Source: Lachnospiraceae bacterium (GTDB taxonomy: Bacteria > Bacillota_A > Clostridia > Lachnospirales > Lachnospiraceae). From it: a stretch of DNA of 64,000 nt. Position 1 is the first letter of the stretch. Each line of letters opens with the position of its first letter. This document shows positions 42,775 through 51,421 of the stretch, piece by piece. The DNA lies in assembly GCA_017416505.1 (NCBI GenBank), contig JAFQCI010000023.1:1-64000 (forward strand). The letters are read 5' to 3'. The translations under genes were made by a program, and so were the position numbers. The notes under the pieces were generated by a model that was not told where the DNA came from, did no database searches, and saw only the letters and a list, made by a program, of their open reading frames with translations.

Positions 42775-44661
42775 CTATATCACATCCTCAATAATAATGT
42801 TTGGATAACCTTCTGAATCAATATTGTATTGTTCTTTCAATACTTTATTAGCTTTTACCTTTTTCAATCCATAGGAATCCATAATCTCATTCAGACTACG
42901 CTTAATCTGCGTTTCTGTAACTACATATCTATACTTATTTCCTAAGATATAAACAACTTCCTTTTCAGTACAATATCCTTTACCCCGGATGCAATTCAAA
43001 ATAACTTCAGAAATCTTCAAAGTACGTTCATCACTTGTTTTTGTGGTTGTGCGATTAACAATCTCACCATCTTCATTTTTCTTTTTCTTGTACTGTGGAT
43101 ATAAAGAAGCTGCAACATCGAAACCTTCAGAACGATAGAACATATCAAAAGATATTCCTGCTATTCTATACCCCTTCTCTTTCCACCTGACACCATTATT
43201 TTCAATAGTGCTTAATTGTTGGATTACCCAAGAAGGAATCGCATAAAAATTAACATGATTTCCTGACCGCTTATCAGTACCAGAATACTTGATTGCTTTC
43301 ATCAATAATTCTTTCGGTATCTGTGAATCGTCAAGAATACGGATTAAATCATGGTAAACAAGCATTTTTATGTACTTACCCACCTTATCAATCCTCTTTT
43401 GATTAGTGTTCATACCCAAACATTCAGCAAGTCTTTTATGTGTTACAAAGAACACAATTTCTCCGTCATTATTAGAAAACTTTTCGCTATAAACATTGTT
43501 TCTGGCAATAGATAACATCATAAGAAATGTATCTTTGGCATTCTTAATATTTTTATCTGCCTGTGGACACAACTCTTTAAACTTATTCAGCGTAATATTG
43601 CTTATCATCAAGTCTATATTTTCTCTTTGTTCAATGCTCCATTGGGATTCTTTGATAGATAGATTATAAATATCCATAATGAACTGAATAGCCTTGTATT
43701 CAGACTTAAAGTTACCTAACATCTCAATTAACTGCTTGATATTAAGAGTTAGATTTTCAGAACAACATCTGTATTTCTGTACACCATTTTGTGTAGTAAA
43801 GATGTTGGCAGAAGGATTATGGTCATCATGTAGAACACAACAAAATGAGCATGGATTATCAATATCAATCAATTCTGCAATATCTAATTCAGAGTAAATA
43901 TAATCCCAGAACTCATTTTTATTTTCAAATTCAATTGGCTCATGTGCTAATACTTTCCTCAAATATTCTACATCATGCTCTTTAATTGCTTTTACATTAA
44001 AATTTTCGTATGGCTGATATTCTTTATCAGTATTCGCTTTATCCTTTGATTTTGAGAATGCAGCAGTTGACTTCTTTTTCTTAGACTTTGATTTTGCATT
44101 AGAAATATACTGCTCATAATCCTTATTCCAATACTTTTCAATAATGGATTCTGCGTTAATCCTTGCTTCATAATCAGGATGTAACACAACTTGTCCTTTA
44201 CCACCAAAGAAAAGTCTATCACGATTGAAGCACACCTCATCAATTCCACCGATAACACCCATAAGAGTAGCTTGCAATCTGTCTCTGATATTGCCATCTG
44301 TAATAACGGTATCATTGCAGAAAATCATTCTAAACTTATGATGTTCTTCTTTATGGCTAAATGTAGTGTACATAAAGCAAGGTGTAATTCCTAATGATGA
44401 CACCTTATTATAGGCTTCTTCAATCCTAATTCCATCATCAAAATCTAATCCAAATAACTGTTGCTGAGTCCAGTTTTTAGCCTTGTTACCACCAACTAAA
44501 ACACCTGGTTTAAATGATGCTCCATTAACTAAAGCATCTGCCAAATTCTCAATCGTAATATCCGCTTGAGTTAAACTTTTCTGTACCCAGCCAACCTTAT
44601 CATTTGGTTTCTCTTTGAATCTGTGGTTAAAGTACATACATTTAATGTTATTATCATTCAT
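42775..44661 (-). CDS. Primase-like replication protein, 628 aa
   Basis: Ribosome site AAAGGAGGTTCA. Residues ~1-165 resemble an archaeo-eukaryotic-type primase core: FGLDFDD (70-76), HKFRMIF (108-114), RDRLFFGGKG (147-156). Residues 271-300 form a CHC2-type zinc finger (CSFCCVLHDDHNPSANIF, YRCC). Residues ~350-510 contain winged-helix sequence, and the last 70 residues another. The protein probably primes phage DNA synthesis. No helicase motif is present. A lysine-rich linker (190-210) separates the first two modules. The preceding 290-base leader is structured. Confidence 0.65.
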   Translation of the reverse strand: MNDNNIKCMYFNHRFKEKPNDKVGWVQKSLTQADITIENLADALVNGASFKPGVLVGGNKAKNWTQQQLFGLDFDDGIRIEEAYNKVSSLGITPCFMYTTFSHKEEHHKFRMIFCNDTVITDGNIRDRLQATLMGVIGGIDEVCFNRDRLFFGGKGQVVLHPDYEARINAESIIEKYWNKDYEQYISNAKSKSKKKKSTAAFSKSKDKANTDKEYQPYENFNVKAIKEHDVEYLRKVLAHEPIEFENKNEFWDYIYSELDIAELIDIDNPCSFCCVLHDDHNPSANIFTTQNGVQKYRCCSENLTLNIKQLIEMLGNFKSEYKAIQFIMDIYNLSIKESQWSIEQRENIDLMISNITLNKFKELCPQADKNIKNAKDTFLMMLSIARNNVYSEKFSNNDGEIVFFVTHKRLAECLGMNTNQKRIDKVGKYIKMLVYHDLIRILDDSQIPKELLMKAIKYSGTDKRSGNHVNFYAIPSWVIQQLSTIENNGVRWKEKGYRIAGISFDMFYRSEGFDVAASLYPQYKKKKNEDGEIVNRTTTKTSDERTLKISEVILNCIRGKGYCTEKEVVYILGNKYRYVVTETQIKRSLNEIMDSYGLKKVKANKVLKEQYNIDSEGYPNIIIEDVI

Positions 44662-44953
44662 TGAACCTCCTTTTTTATAACCAGAGATTCAGAAAAATTG
44701 TTTTGCTACCTTCAACGTGAAGATTGCACGACAAATAGACCTTGCCAAAAGTGGCAAAGCCTTATAAACCCACTTATCCTATTGAATTTTCATAATATCT
44801 TTATCATATAATGGAAATTTGTGCAGAATAGCACTAATAGAAAATAATCAGACCTACTTCTGAATCTTGGTGACGAACTTTCTTTTACTTCCTGCCGACT
44901 AGGAAATTTACTACACTTATCACAAGTCAATGATTGTAGGCAGTAGTCTCGCC
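44662..44953 (-). ncRNA. Structured leader RNA upstream of the primase gene
   Basis: 290 bases without a ribosome-bound gene. Stems seen on the minus strand: CTGCC/GGCAG enclosing CTACA/TGTAG and ACTT/AAGT; GTGC/GCAC; CTTTGCCA/TGGCAAGG; CGTG/CACG. This density of hairpins suggests a folded RNA, perhaps controlling primase synthesis or acting near a replication start. A 46-codon Cys-containing frame overlaps it but lacks a ribosome site. Confidence 0.4.
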
Positions 44954-45499
44954 TTAAATTGTTGCTCCCTCAATAGTTATATTGTTACCTTTAATTGTCA
45001 CGTTTCCTTTTACATCAATACTAATACCATTTTCCACATCATCCTTAGAAGTCTTTGTATGTTCTTCTAACCACTGTTTTCTAAAACATTCCTCTAATGT
45101 AAAGCCAATTTGTCTTTCAACATAATAATCACCACGTCTTACTGGTCTATCAAAATAACCCTCATAATACGGACATATTTCATTTACAATTTCTCGTATG
45201 GATTCACACATAGCATCCAGACAATTTACATTATCCTTTGTATTCACTAAACTTCTATGTGCCTTTACAATAATAATCACCTTGTAACAACCTCTCTCAT
45301 AAGCTACATCAAAATTGATAAAATTATCTGTTGTTGTGAAATCTTCTTCTGTATTGATATGATTAAAAATGTTTCGATTCATATAATCTGTGGTCTTTTT
45401 AATATCCTCATATTTTCTAAATGAATTGATAATCTGCACATTATTTAAAAATGCGTCCATAAATTCCTTTTTAATTGTTGCAATGCTTAATTTTGTCAT
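44954..45499 (-). CDS. Hypothetical protein, 181 aa
   Basis: Ribosome site GGAGGAAAATTAA. No recognised domain. C-terminus VKGNVTIKGNNITIEGATI looks like a short beta-solenoid-type end. Confidence 0.5.
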   Translation of the reverse strand: MTKLSIATIKKEFMDAFLNNVQIINSFRKYEDIKKTTDYMNRNIFNHINTEEDFTTTDNFINFDVAYERGCYKVIIIVKAHRSLVNTKDNVNCLDAMCESIREIVNEICPYYEGYFDRPVRRGDYYVERQIGFTLEECFRKQWLEEHTKTSKDDVENGISIDVKGNVTIKGNNITIEGATI

Positions 45500-45578
45500 T
45501 TAATTTTCCTCCAAATATTTATTTTCTTTAACTCACTACAATTTTGTGGTCACATGGTAACAGCCACCAAATTTCTTT

Positions 45579-45977
45579 TTAATTATGTCTTGAAAACGTG
45601 CCTACTCTTCTGCACAAACTTTCATAATTACCTGAACATTTCTTACCTTTAGTAAATATATTGTATGTAGCCAACTGATTTTTAGGTTGCTTAACTAACT
45701 TTGCTCCATATCCTACATATTTACATTTTACCTTGAGGCACTTTTCGCCTTTTCGTCTTATTCTTTCTATCTGTTTATCACAAGATGCAATCCCATTACT
45801 ATTAACTTGCTTCGTAATCCATTCAAATAATTCTGTATCATTCAGTTTTAATTTATCATCAGGAAATAAATCACACCATACAGAACTGATATTTTCATCT
45901 GTAAGCTCTGTTTGCTTAATAATAAGCTGTCTTACTACCAGTAATCTTTTTTCTTTTAAATTGTTAATATGTAACAT
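45579..45977 (-). CDS. Hypothetical basic protein, 132 aa
   Basis: Ribosome site AAAGGAGTAAAAAGAA. Basic C-terminal half with several Cys (CLKVKCKYVGYGAKLVK, KKCSGNYESLCRR). No recognised domain; could bind nucleic acid. Confidence 0.5.
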   Translation of the reverse strand: MLHINNLKEKRLLVVRQLIIKQTELTDENISSVWCDLFPDDKLKLNDTELFEWITKQVNSNGIASCDKQIERIRRKGEKCLKVKCKYVGYGAKLVKQPKNQLATYNIFTKGKKCSGNYESLCRRVGTFSRHN

Positions 45978-45983
45978 TTCTTT

Positions 45984-46196
45984 TTACTCCTTTACTCGTT
46001 TCGGACACCACTTAGGGCTTGTTTTGGGTGGATGGTCTACACCCAAATAATCAATAAATGTCCCGTATTCATTAGAATCAGCATCCTCATAACACTTATA
46101 TTCTTTTGTCCCTGACCACGGCATCTGAACAAATTTACATCTGTCACAATCACTACAATGTGGTACTCGGTACTTTCGAGTTTTAAGATTCCCCAT
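45984..46196 (-). CDS. Cysteine-rich protein, 70 aa
   Basis: ATG 46196 inside the end of the upstream gene (14-base overlap, coupled translation). CSDCDRCKFVQMPWSGTKEY and a later CPKR give a zinc-binding look. A longer frame upstream overlaps the neighbour and is rejected. Confidence 0.5.
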   Translation of the reverse strand: MGNLKTRKYRVPHCSDCDRCKFVQMPWSGTKEYKCYEDADSNEYGTFIDYLGVDHPPKTSPKWCPKRVKE

Positions 46197-46416
46197 CAAA
46201 ATCCGTTTCCTTCCTATTCGGACATTCCATATCAAGTTTTGCCATAACCATTTCATTTTTCTGTCTTAATGCACCACGTTCTATTTCTTCAAATGCAGCA
46301 GATAAATGTCTGTTTACAACTTCTGTTAATACGTCAATCATTAATTTTCCATATAGTTTTTCTATCTTATTAAGATTATCAGCCTTAATAAATACCAATG
46401 TGTCACATACTGTCAT
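46183..46416 (-). CDS. Hypothetical protein, 77 aa
   Basis: Ribosome site GGAGGTGAAGATAAAAA. Helical; no recognised domain. Overlaps the next gene. Confidence 0.5.
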   Translation of the reverse strand: MTVCDTLVFIKADNLNKIEKLYGKLMIDVLTEVVNRHLSAAFEEIERGALRQKNEMVMAKLDMECPNRKETDFDGES

Positions 46417-46479
46417 TTTTTATCTTCACCTCCAATCAAAAAAGAACGTTCACAGATATACTAACTTTTCATTTCTGCA

Positions 46480-46920
46480 TTACGCTCTTACTGAAAATCC
46501 TTTACTCTTCAAATATTGAATTGCTAACTTTAAAAGTTCACCATTGTTAATAGTTTCGTCCATAGTATCATTCCAAACATGAGGTGTGTTATTCCCTACG
46601 TCTAAGCCTCCATGTAAGCCTTGATTCGCCCATGAAACTACTTGATGACCTGTTGCATTAATATAATCATCCATAGAATCATAATCAATGTAAACGGATG
46701 CTACAACTTTATTTCCTATCATCTTAGGCTCAACTTTTACTGCCGAGTGAAGAAAATCATATTGTCTTTGATATAATGAAGGTGTATAACTTGAATAATA
46801 CTCTTGTAAAAAGTAATTCAAAGTTTCATATACCCTTTCTGCCAAAACATCTTCCATTTTCATCATTTCAGGCATAAGTGCTTTTTCTAATTCATTCATA
46901 TTACTTATATACTTTTTCAT
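46480..46920 (-). CDS. Hypothetical phage protein, possibly gp10-like minor virion component, 146 aa
   Basis: Ribosome site GAGGAATAGAGAAA. SSYTPSLYQRQYDFLHSAVK followed by beta strands (KVVASVYIDYDSMDDY) resembles HK97-gp10-type head-tail proteins. Its location among early genes argues against a virion role, so this stays tentative. Confidence 0.4.
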   Translation of the reverse strand: MKKYISNMNELEKALMPEMMKMEDVLAERVYETLNYFLQEYYSSYTPSLYQRQYDFLHSAVKVEPKMIGNKVVASVYIDYDSMDDYINATGHQVVSWANQGLHGGLDVGNNTPHVWNDTMDETINNGELLKLAIQYLKSKGFSVRA

Positions 46921-46925
46921 TTTCT

Positions 46926-47372
46926 CTATTCCTCCTCATAATCTGATATATCTACATCTTCTGGAATGTACCCCGTTTCTTTTAAAAACTCTATCTCTTT
47001 TACATTAAAAAGAAGTTTCTTTAAACCAAATATTCCATTCTTAATATTCTGCATCAATTTTCTATTCAGGTTTTCTCTCATACTCCAATTGTCTGATATT
47101 CTAATTTTGGCATATGGTGGCGGATTACCTTCTGTCTTGTTGCATGTTGGCATATTATATTTACCTTCATGTATTTTAATCTCTGGAATGATGGTACACA
47201 CTTTTGAAATCTGTACCCTCTCTCCATTTAACATAGCTTTGTAAATCTCATCCGAATACATTTGAAGAATTTCTTTAATCATTTTATGCTTATAAAAATG
47301 ATTATCCTCCCGATTACATACTCTAGCTGCCATTTGGTTTTCATTTAATTTTGATACCGGTCTTCTAGCCAT
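46926..47372 (-). CDS. HU/IHF-like DNA-binding protein, 148 aa
   Basis: Ribosome site AGGAGGAAAAATT. ILQMYSDEIYKAMLNGERVQ followed by a beta arm and later PPYAKIRISDNWSMRENLNR resemble the HU fold: two N-terminal helices, beta saddle, C-terminal helix. HU-like proteins bend DNA and assist tyrosine integrases and replication. It is the phage gene nearest the right attachment site. It has extra residues compared with HU (~90 aa). Moderate confidence. Confidence 0.5.
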   Translation of the reverse strand: MARRPVSKLNENQMAARVCNREDNHFYKHKMIKEILQMYSDEIYKAMLNGERVQISKVCTIIPEIKIHEGKYNMPTCNKTEGNPPPYAKIRISDNWSMRENLNRKLMQNIKNGIFGLKKLLFNVKEIEFLKETGYIPEDVDISDYEEE

Positions 47373-47686
47373 AATTTTTCCTCCTTTTTCGTCAATAAAA
47401 TCCCTCTTTCAAAGCATTGTGTTTTTATGCCTATAAAGGCACGTTTAACGCTCTGTGTGACTCATAAATCCATTTTTGTGTTGATTGTGTGTATTTCTTT
47501 ACCTTCATATATTTAGGCACTAAAATAAGCCCACTATCAATCATATTTCTACAACTGATAATGGACTTATGGTAATGTCTAAATATCAATATCCTATTGT
47601 TATTTTTTATACACATTCAAGGCATTGTAATTAGTAAATAATTAGTACAATCAGAATATTAGATTATTTATATCCTGTGTAATGCT
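47373..47686. other. Gap between the last phage gene and the junction
   Basis: About 310 bases. A 61-codon minus frame (47431-47616) has no ribosome site. A TGCC/GGCA mini-hairpin lies near 47431. Nothing else seen; integrase arm sites could lie here. Confidence 0.3.
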
Positions 47687-47743
47687 TTATTTTACAGTAG
47701 TTTTTCCGTCATAATAGCAATCGTAATCAATAATTGCTATCAT
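47687..47743 (-). pseudogene. hisH: 5' fragment of hisH, cut by phage integration
   Basis: ATG 47743 follows GGAAAGGAAG. The first eight codons read MIAIIDYD, the usual N-terminus of imidazole glycerol phosphate synthase subunit HisH; the frame then diverges and stops after 18 residues. In HisH the sequence would continue with AGN. The break lies inside the core-site spacer. HisH supplies ammonia for histidine synthesis, so the gene should be non-functional unless the phage leaves or the frame is restored. Confidence 0.6.
47714..47740. other. Right attachment site (tyrosine-recombinase core)
   Basis: ATAGCAAT, 11-base spacer, ATTGCTAT: inverted half-sites with a spacer of the size used by tyrosine recombinases. 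With flanks the arms extend to about 12 bp with two mismatches. One arm lies in hisH codons 2-4, the other in phage-side sequence. Confidence 0.55.
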
Positions 47744-47778
47744 TTTGTGACTTCCTTTCCTGGAGATTATTCCAAGTT

Positions 47779-49140
47779 CTATTTTTTAGATTTAAATTCT
47801 TTGGATTTTTCAATAATCTGAATCTGGTATTCTGTGTCATCCAATGCAATCATTTCATACGCATCATTTAAGTTCATACCATAATCATCATATAAAGCAT
47901 TCACTATCTTATTTCTACAATAATCCATATCCTCTTCAATACCTAACGCCATTCCCTGAGGATAATACTCATCATATTTTTCAAGACCGGATAATAACAT
48001 ATTCAGTGCTTTCTCATAACTTCCCATATCTACATAGATATTATAAGACAAATAAGCACGTTCTACATACATTACAGTATATATCTTATCCCGTAACTCC
48101 TCATCATCTTCTTTTACTTCAACACCAATAATCTCTTCATATGCCATATCGTATTTCTTACGGTCGAAGTAATCAGAAGCCTTTCTTATCGTCAATGCAT
48201 AATGGAAAATGGTAGTACCTAATATAATAAACAAAGCAATACACAAAAAGACACATACACTTATTAATAACGCTGTCTTATTTACAGGCTTTAAGTCCTC
48301 TGGATCCATATTTTCCAGTTCCTTTGCCTTTTTTAATTTTGCCTGTTCCTTTGCCTGCTTTTTCTTTTCTTCTGCAAGTTTTTTCTTTTCTTCTTTTTTC
48401 TGATTCTTGGCTTCTTTTTTACTTGCTTTTTCTGCTTCTTTTTTCTCTCTTGCCAGTTTTTCTTCTTCCGTTTCCGGTTCTTCTTCACCAAATAACAAAA
48501 CAGAAACATCTTTCTTTTCTTTTGGCTGTTTCTTATCTTTTTTCGCTTTTTTGTTCTTCTTAGATTTTTTCTTGGAATCAGTTCTATCCTCAATTCCTTC
48601 TAATTCACTCAAAAGCTGTTCTTCGGCTTCCTTATCCTCCAATGCTCCCACTGCTCCTAGAACATCTGAATAAATATCATTCATGGAAGAGCCGGTAGTT
48701 TTCTTTCTATCCTCCGCTACCTCTTCCACTTCTTCATCTTCTGCAAAGTCAGTATCTTTATTTTCCTCATCAGAATCGGGAATGGAATCCATCATGGATG
48801 AAAAAATTTCCTGTTCATTCACATCTCCCATACCTAACAGTGAAAATAAGTCATCAAAATCATTGGATACATCTGAGGCTGCTTCAGAAGAATTCTCTTC
48901 TGTATGTACGCTTTCTTCGCTCATTCCACCAAGCAAAGCTTCTTCAATTCCTGCAATATCTGTTTTCTCTTCTTTTTCAATCGGTTCAGACTCTTTCTTT
49001 TCTTCTGCTTTCTTTTGAGCTGAATCTACGGAATCTTCTTCCTTAAAGTCATCCTCATTTACATTAAAATCTAAATCAAATTCACTTAAATCTAAATCAT
49101 TAAAGTCAAATTCTAAAGAATCATCGTTATCTTTTGCCAC
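47779..49140 (-). CDS. Charged single-span membrane protein, 453 aa
   Basis: Chromosomal. An acidic N-terminal half (FDFNDLDLSEFDLDFNVNED) is followed by a long K/E-rich coil (residues ~190-270), one membrane helix (ALLISVCVFLCIALFIILGT, ~285-310), and a helical C-terminal domain with TPR-like pattern (MAYEEIIGVEVKEDDEELRD). No named family recognised. It ends 35 bases before the hisH start, so the two were probably one transcript. Confidence 0.6.
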   Translation of the reverse strand: MAKDNDDSLEFDFNDLDLSEFDLDFNVNEDDFKEEDSVDSAQKKAEEKKESEPIEKEEKTDIAGIEEALLGGMSEESVHTEENSSEAASDVSNDFDDLFSLLGMGDVNEQEIFSSMMDSIPDSDEENKDTDFAEDEEVEEVAEDRKKTTGSSMNDIYSDVLGAVGALEDKEAEEQLLSELEGIEDRTDSKKKSKKNKKAKKDKKQPKEKKDVSVLLFGEEEPETEEEKLAREKKEAEKASKKEAKNQKKEEKKKLAEEKKKQAKEQAKLKKAKELENMDPEDLKPVNKTALLISVCVFLCIALFIILGTTIFHYALTIRKASDYFDRKKYDMAYEEIIGVEVKEDDEELRDKIYTVMYVERAYLSYNIYVDMGSYEKALNMLLSGLEKYDEYYPQGMALGIEEDMDYCRNKIVNALYDDYGMNLNDAYEMIALDDTEYQIQIIEKSKEFKSKK

Positions 49141-49181
49141 AATAATCCCTCCTTACATATAGTCTATCATACCATATATTA

Positions 49182-49886
49182 TCATTTTTCACAAATAAGT
49201 TTTTCACATTCTGCTAAAAAAACTTTCGCATTCACTGGAACAGAAATTGCTCTTTCCTTTATTTCTTCTCCAATCTGCCATAATTTCTCATTCACTCGGA
49301 TTAATTTCGCTTTTTGATGAAAGAACACTGTCTTTTCAAAAGGCCAGCGGAATAATGCCGGACACTCAAATCCTTCTCCCAATTCTAAAACAACCAGCTT
49401 TCGATTTAAAGTACAAGAAAGCCATTTTTGATATTTTTCCCATTGTGGCAGATAACCAATTTCATTATATAATTCAGGATGTTCCTTCTGCCTTATATTT
49501 GCCTTCATTTCCTTCCCACATTTTGGGCATAAAACTTTTTCCTCTTTCCACAATGTTTCTTTATCCTTCGTAAAATCCTTTAATCCATCACAATCTTCTT
49601 CCACACACTGAAAGATAAATGGATTTCCCATTGGCGCTACCCATCGGTTTTCCTCAAATCCAGAACAAGTAAGTCCACCATCCACATTTGATGAAATAAT
49701 AAAATAATCTTTCTTTTCTACTAATTTTTCTATGATTTCATATTCTTTTCCTGATATAGCCGATAAATGATGTTTTATCTGTTCCAAAGACATATCAGCT
49801 TCTATATCATTTAGTTTCAATTCCCCACCAAGTCCTATTAATACCTTATCTGCATCCTGTATTAATTCTATCATTTCCTGATACAT
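49182..49886 (-). CDS. Sir2-like protein, 234 aa
   Basis: GLGGELKLND near the N-terminus is in the place of the NAD-binding GAG loop. A zinc ribbon (CVEEDCDG...CPKCGKEM) and VVLELGEGFECPALFRWPFE follow, as in Sir2 deacetylases. However the usual catalytic GAGIS and NID motifs are altered. Possibly a non-canonical NAD-binding sirtuin. Chromosomal, same strand as its neighbours. Confidence 0.55.
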   Translation of the reverse strand: MYQEMIELIQDADKVLIGLGGELKLNDIEADMSLEQIKHHLSAISGKEYEIIEKLVEKKDYFIISSNVDGGLTCSGFEENRWVAPMGNPFIFQCVEEDCDGLKDFTKDKETLWKEEKVLCPKCGKEMKANIRQKEHPELYNEIGYLPQWEKYQKWLSCTLNRKLVVLELGEGFECPALFRWPFEKTVFFHQKAKLIRVNEKLWQIGEEIKERAISVPVNAKVFLAECEKLICEK

Positions 49887-50195
49887 TCTTCTTCCTCCAA
49901 GTATCTTTATAAGCTACCCTTCCTACAGGTATTTTTTTAATTAGTGATACATTTTCACACTATCTTTTAGTATATCAAATCTTTCATAATTTTGCATTAA
50001 AAAACGCAAAATCCGATAAATTTGCACAAACTTAATCATTTTCAACAAAAAAAGTTGATTTTTTTGTTAAGGTATTATATTATATTAATTGAGGCAAAAT
50101 GAAAACAGATTTTTTTCATTTTTATGTCTTGGGAAAATGAGAAACTTTTTGGTTTCTTAAAACATATTGATTCAACTTCAAAGGAGGAGAAAGAA

Positions 50196-50402
50196 ATGGC
50201 TATGAAGTCTACATTTTATGTTGAATATGCTGGTAATCAGGTAGAAGATAAAGCTATCATTGCACAAGCAAAAGCTATCTGGGCTCAGCAAGGCAATAAA
50301 ATGAAAGATTTAACATCTCTTAATTTATATGTTAAACCTGAAGAAAATGCTGTTTATTACGTATTTAACGACGAAATCAGCGGCCAATTCCCATTGGTTT
50401 AA
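50196..50402 (+). CDS. DUF6465-like small protein, 68 aa
   Basis: ATG 50196 after AAAGGAGGAGAAAGAA; the frame upstream is non-coding. Pattern KSTFYVEYAGNQV...LNLYVKPEENAVYYVFNDE matches a small conserved Clostridia family of unknown function. The 310-base gap before it contains AT-rich promoter-like sequence (TATTATATTATATTAATT) but no gene. Confidence 0.6.
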   Translation: MAMKSTFYVEYAGNQVEDKAIIAQAKAIWAQQGNKMKDLTSLNLYVKPEENAVYYVFNDEISGQFPLV

Positions 50403-50455
50403 TTCAACATTACAATGAATTATTAAAAGATTTTACTTCAAATTCATAGTAAAAC

Positions 50456-50488
50456 AAAAGATGTGCTAATCATATTAGCACATCTTTT
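50456..50488. terminator. Bidirectional terminator between the 50.2-kb gene and cheV
   Basis: Perfect 15-bp arms (AAAAGATGTGCTAAT and complement), 3-base loop, T run on both sides. Serves converging genes. Confidence 0.85.
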
Positions 50489-50507
50489 TTATTTATCTTT
50501 TCCTAAT

Positions 50508-51407
50508 TTAAAATCCTACCAAACCATCAATAATACCAACCAACTGACCTATCTCAGGTTTTGAAATCTGAACATTCGCCCCAAGGCTTTCACCCTTTCT
50601 CTTCATATCATCATTAATTAAGGAAGAAAAGATGATAATCGGAAGTTCATTATAATAGTCATGCTCTCTTACCAGTTTAATCAATCTATGACCATCCATC
50701 ACAGGCATTTCGATATCTGTGATAAGACATTCCACTTTCTTCTCCTCATTATTTTCCTGACGAAGTTTTTCCAGATAATCATATGCCTCTTTACCATTGT
50801 TTGCACAATGTACATTGGTATATCCCGCTTTATGTAAAGACTCGGTAATTAACTTCATAAGAAGTGCAGAATCTTCTGCAATCAAAATATGAGTATTATT
50901 TCTTGCTCTATCTGTTAAAGCATCGATTTCAGATACCTTAAGACTGGTTTCCGGACATATTTCTTCTACAATACGTTCGAAATCTAAAATAACAATTAGT
51001 TTTTTATCTTTTCTGATAATACCGGTAGCAACCGCTGTACCATTTTTATTAATCGTATCATCCGGTTTCACAATATCTGCCCAGGAAATACGATGAATTC
51101 CTAATACCTTCTGCACATGAAATGCAATGTTTAACTGATTAAAGTTAGTAATAACAAGCATATCTTCTGGAGAGCGTTCCACTGACACCTTTAACGCCTT
51201 TGCCAAATCAATGGCTGTTATAATAACATCTCTTGGCATAAAAATACCCTCAATGGAAGGATGGCTGTTTGGTACCGGTGTAATCTTGGTAAATGGTAAA
51301 ATCTCTTTTACCTTTGCAACATTAATACCATAAGAGTTATTTCCTATCGTAAATTCTAAAATCTCAAGTTCATTAGTTCCGCTTTCTAGTAAAATATTAG
51401 TATCCAT
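50508..51407 (-). CDS. cheV: CheV-type chemotaxis coupling protein
   Basis: 299 residues. CheW domain at ~12-150 (LEFTIGNNSYGINVAKVKEI, GIFMPRDVIITAIDLAK) and a response-regulator receiver domain at ~170-295 (HILIAEDSALLMKLI, phosphoacceptor Asp in ITDIEMPVMDG, then IFSS and K in QISKPE). CheV couples receptors to CheA and adapts by phosphorylation. Cytoplasmic at receptor arrays. Suggests a motile host or one with chemosensory arrays. Confidence 0.85.
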   Translation of the reverse strand: MDTNILLESGTNELEILEFTIGNNSYGINVAKVKEILPFTKITPVPNSHPSIEGIFMPRDVIITAIDLAKALKVSVERSPEDMLVITNFNQLNIAFHVQKVLGIHRISWADIVKPDDTINKNGTAVATGIIRKDKKLIVILDFERIVEEICPETSLKVSEIDALTDRARNNTHILIAEDSALLMKLITESLHKAGYTNVHCANNGKEAYDYLEKLRQENNEEKKVECLITDIEMPVMDGHRLIKLVREHDYYNELPIIIFSSLINDDMKRKGESLGANVQISKPEIGQLVGIIDGLVGF

Positions 51408-51421
51408 TCGTTCCCTCCAAT

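Noticed and set aside
44780..44935. 46-codon frame with CDKCSKF
   Set aside because: No ribosome site and it overlaps multiple RNA stems; could be real but unsupported.
47431..47616. 61-codon minus frame next to the junction (possible excisionase)
   Set aside because: No ribosome site and no recognisable domain.
1..47700. CRISPR arrays or insertion sequences
   Set aside because: No array with regular direct repeats and spacers and no transposase seen; iterons and operators are too short and too few.
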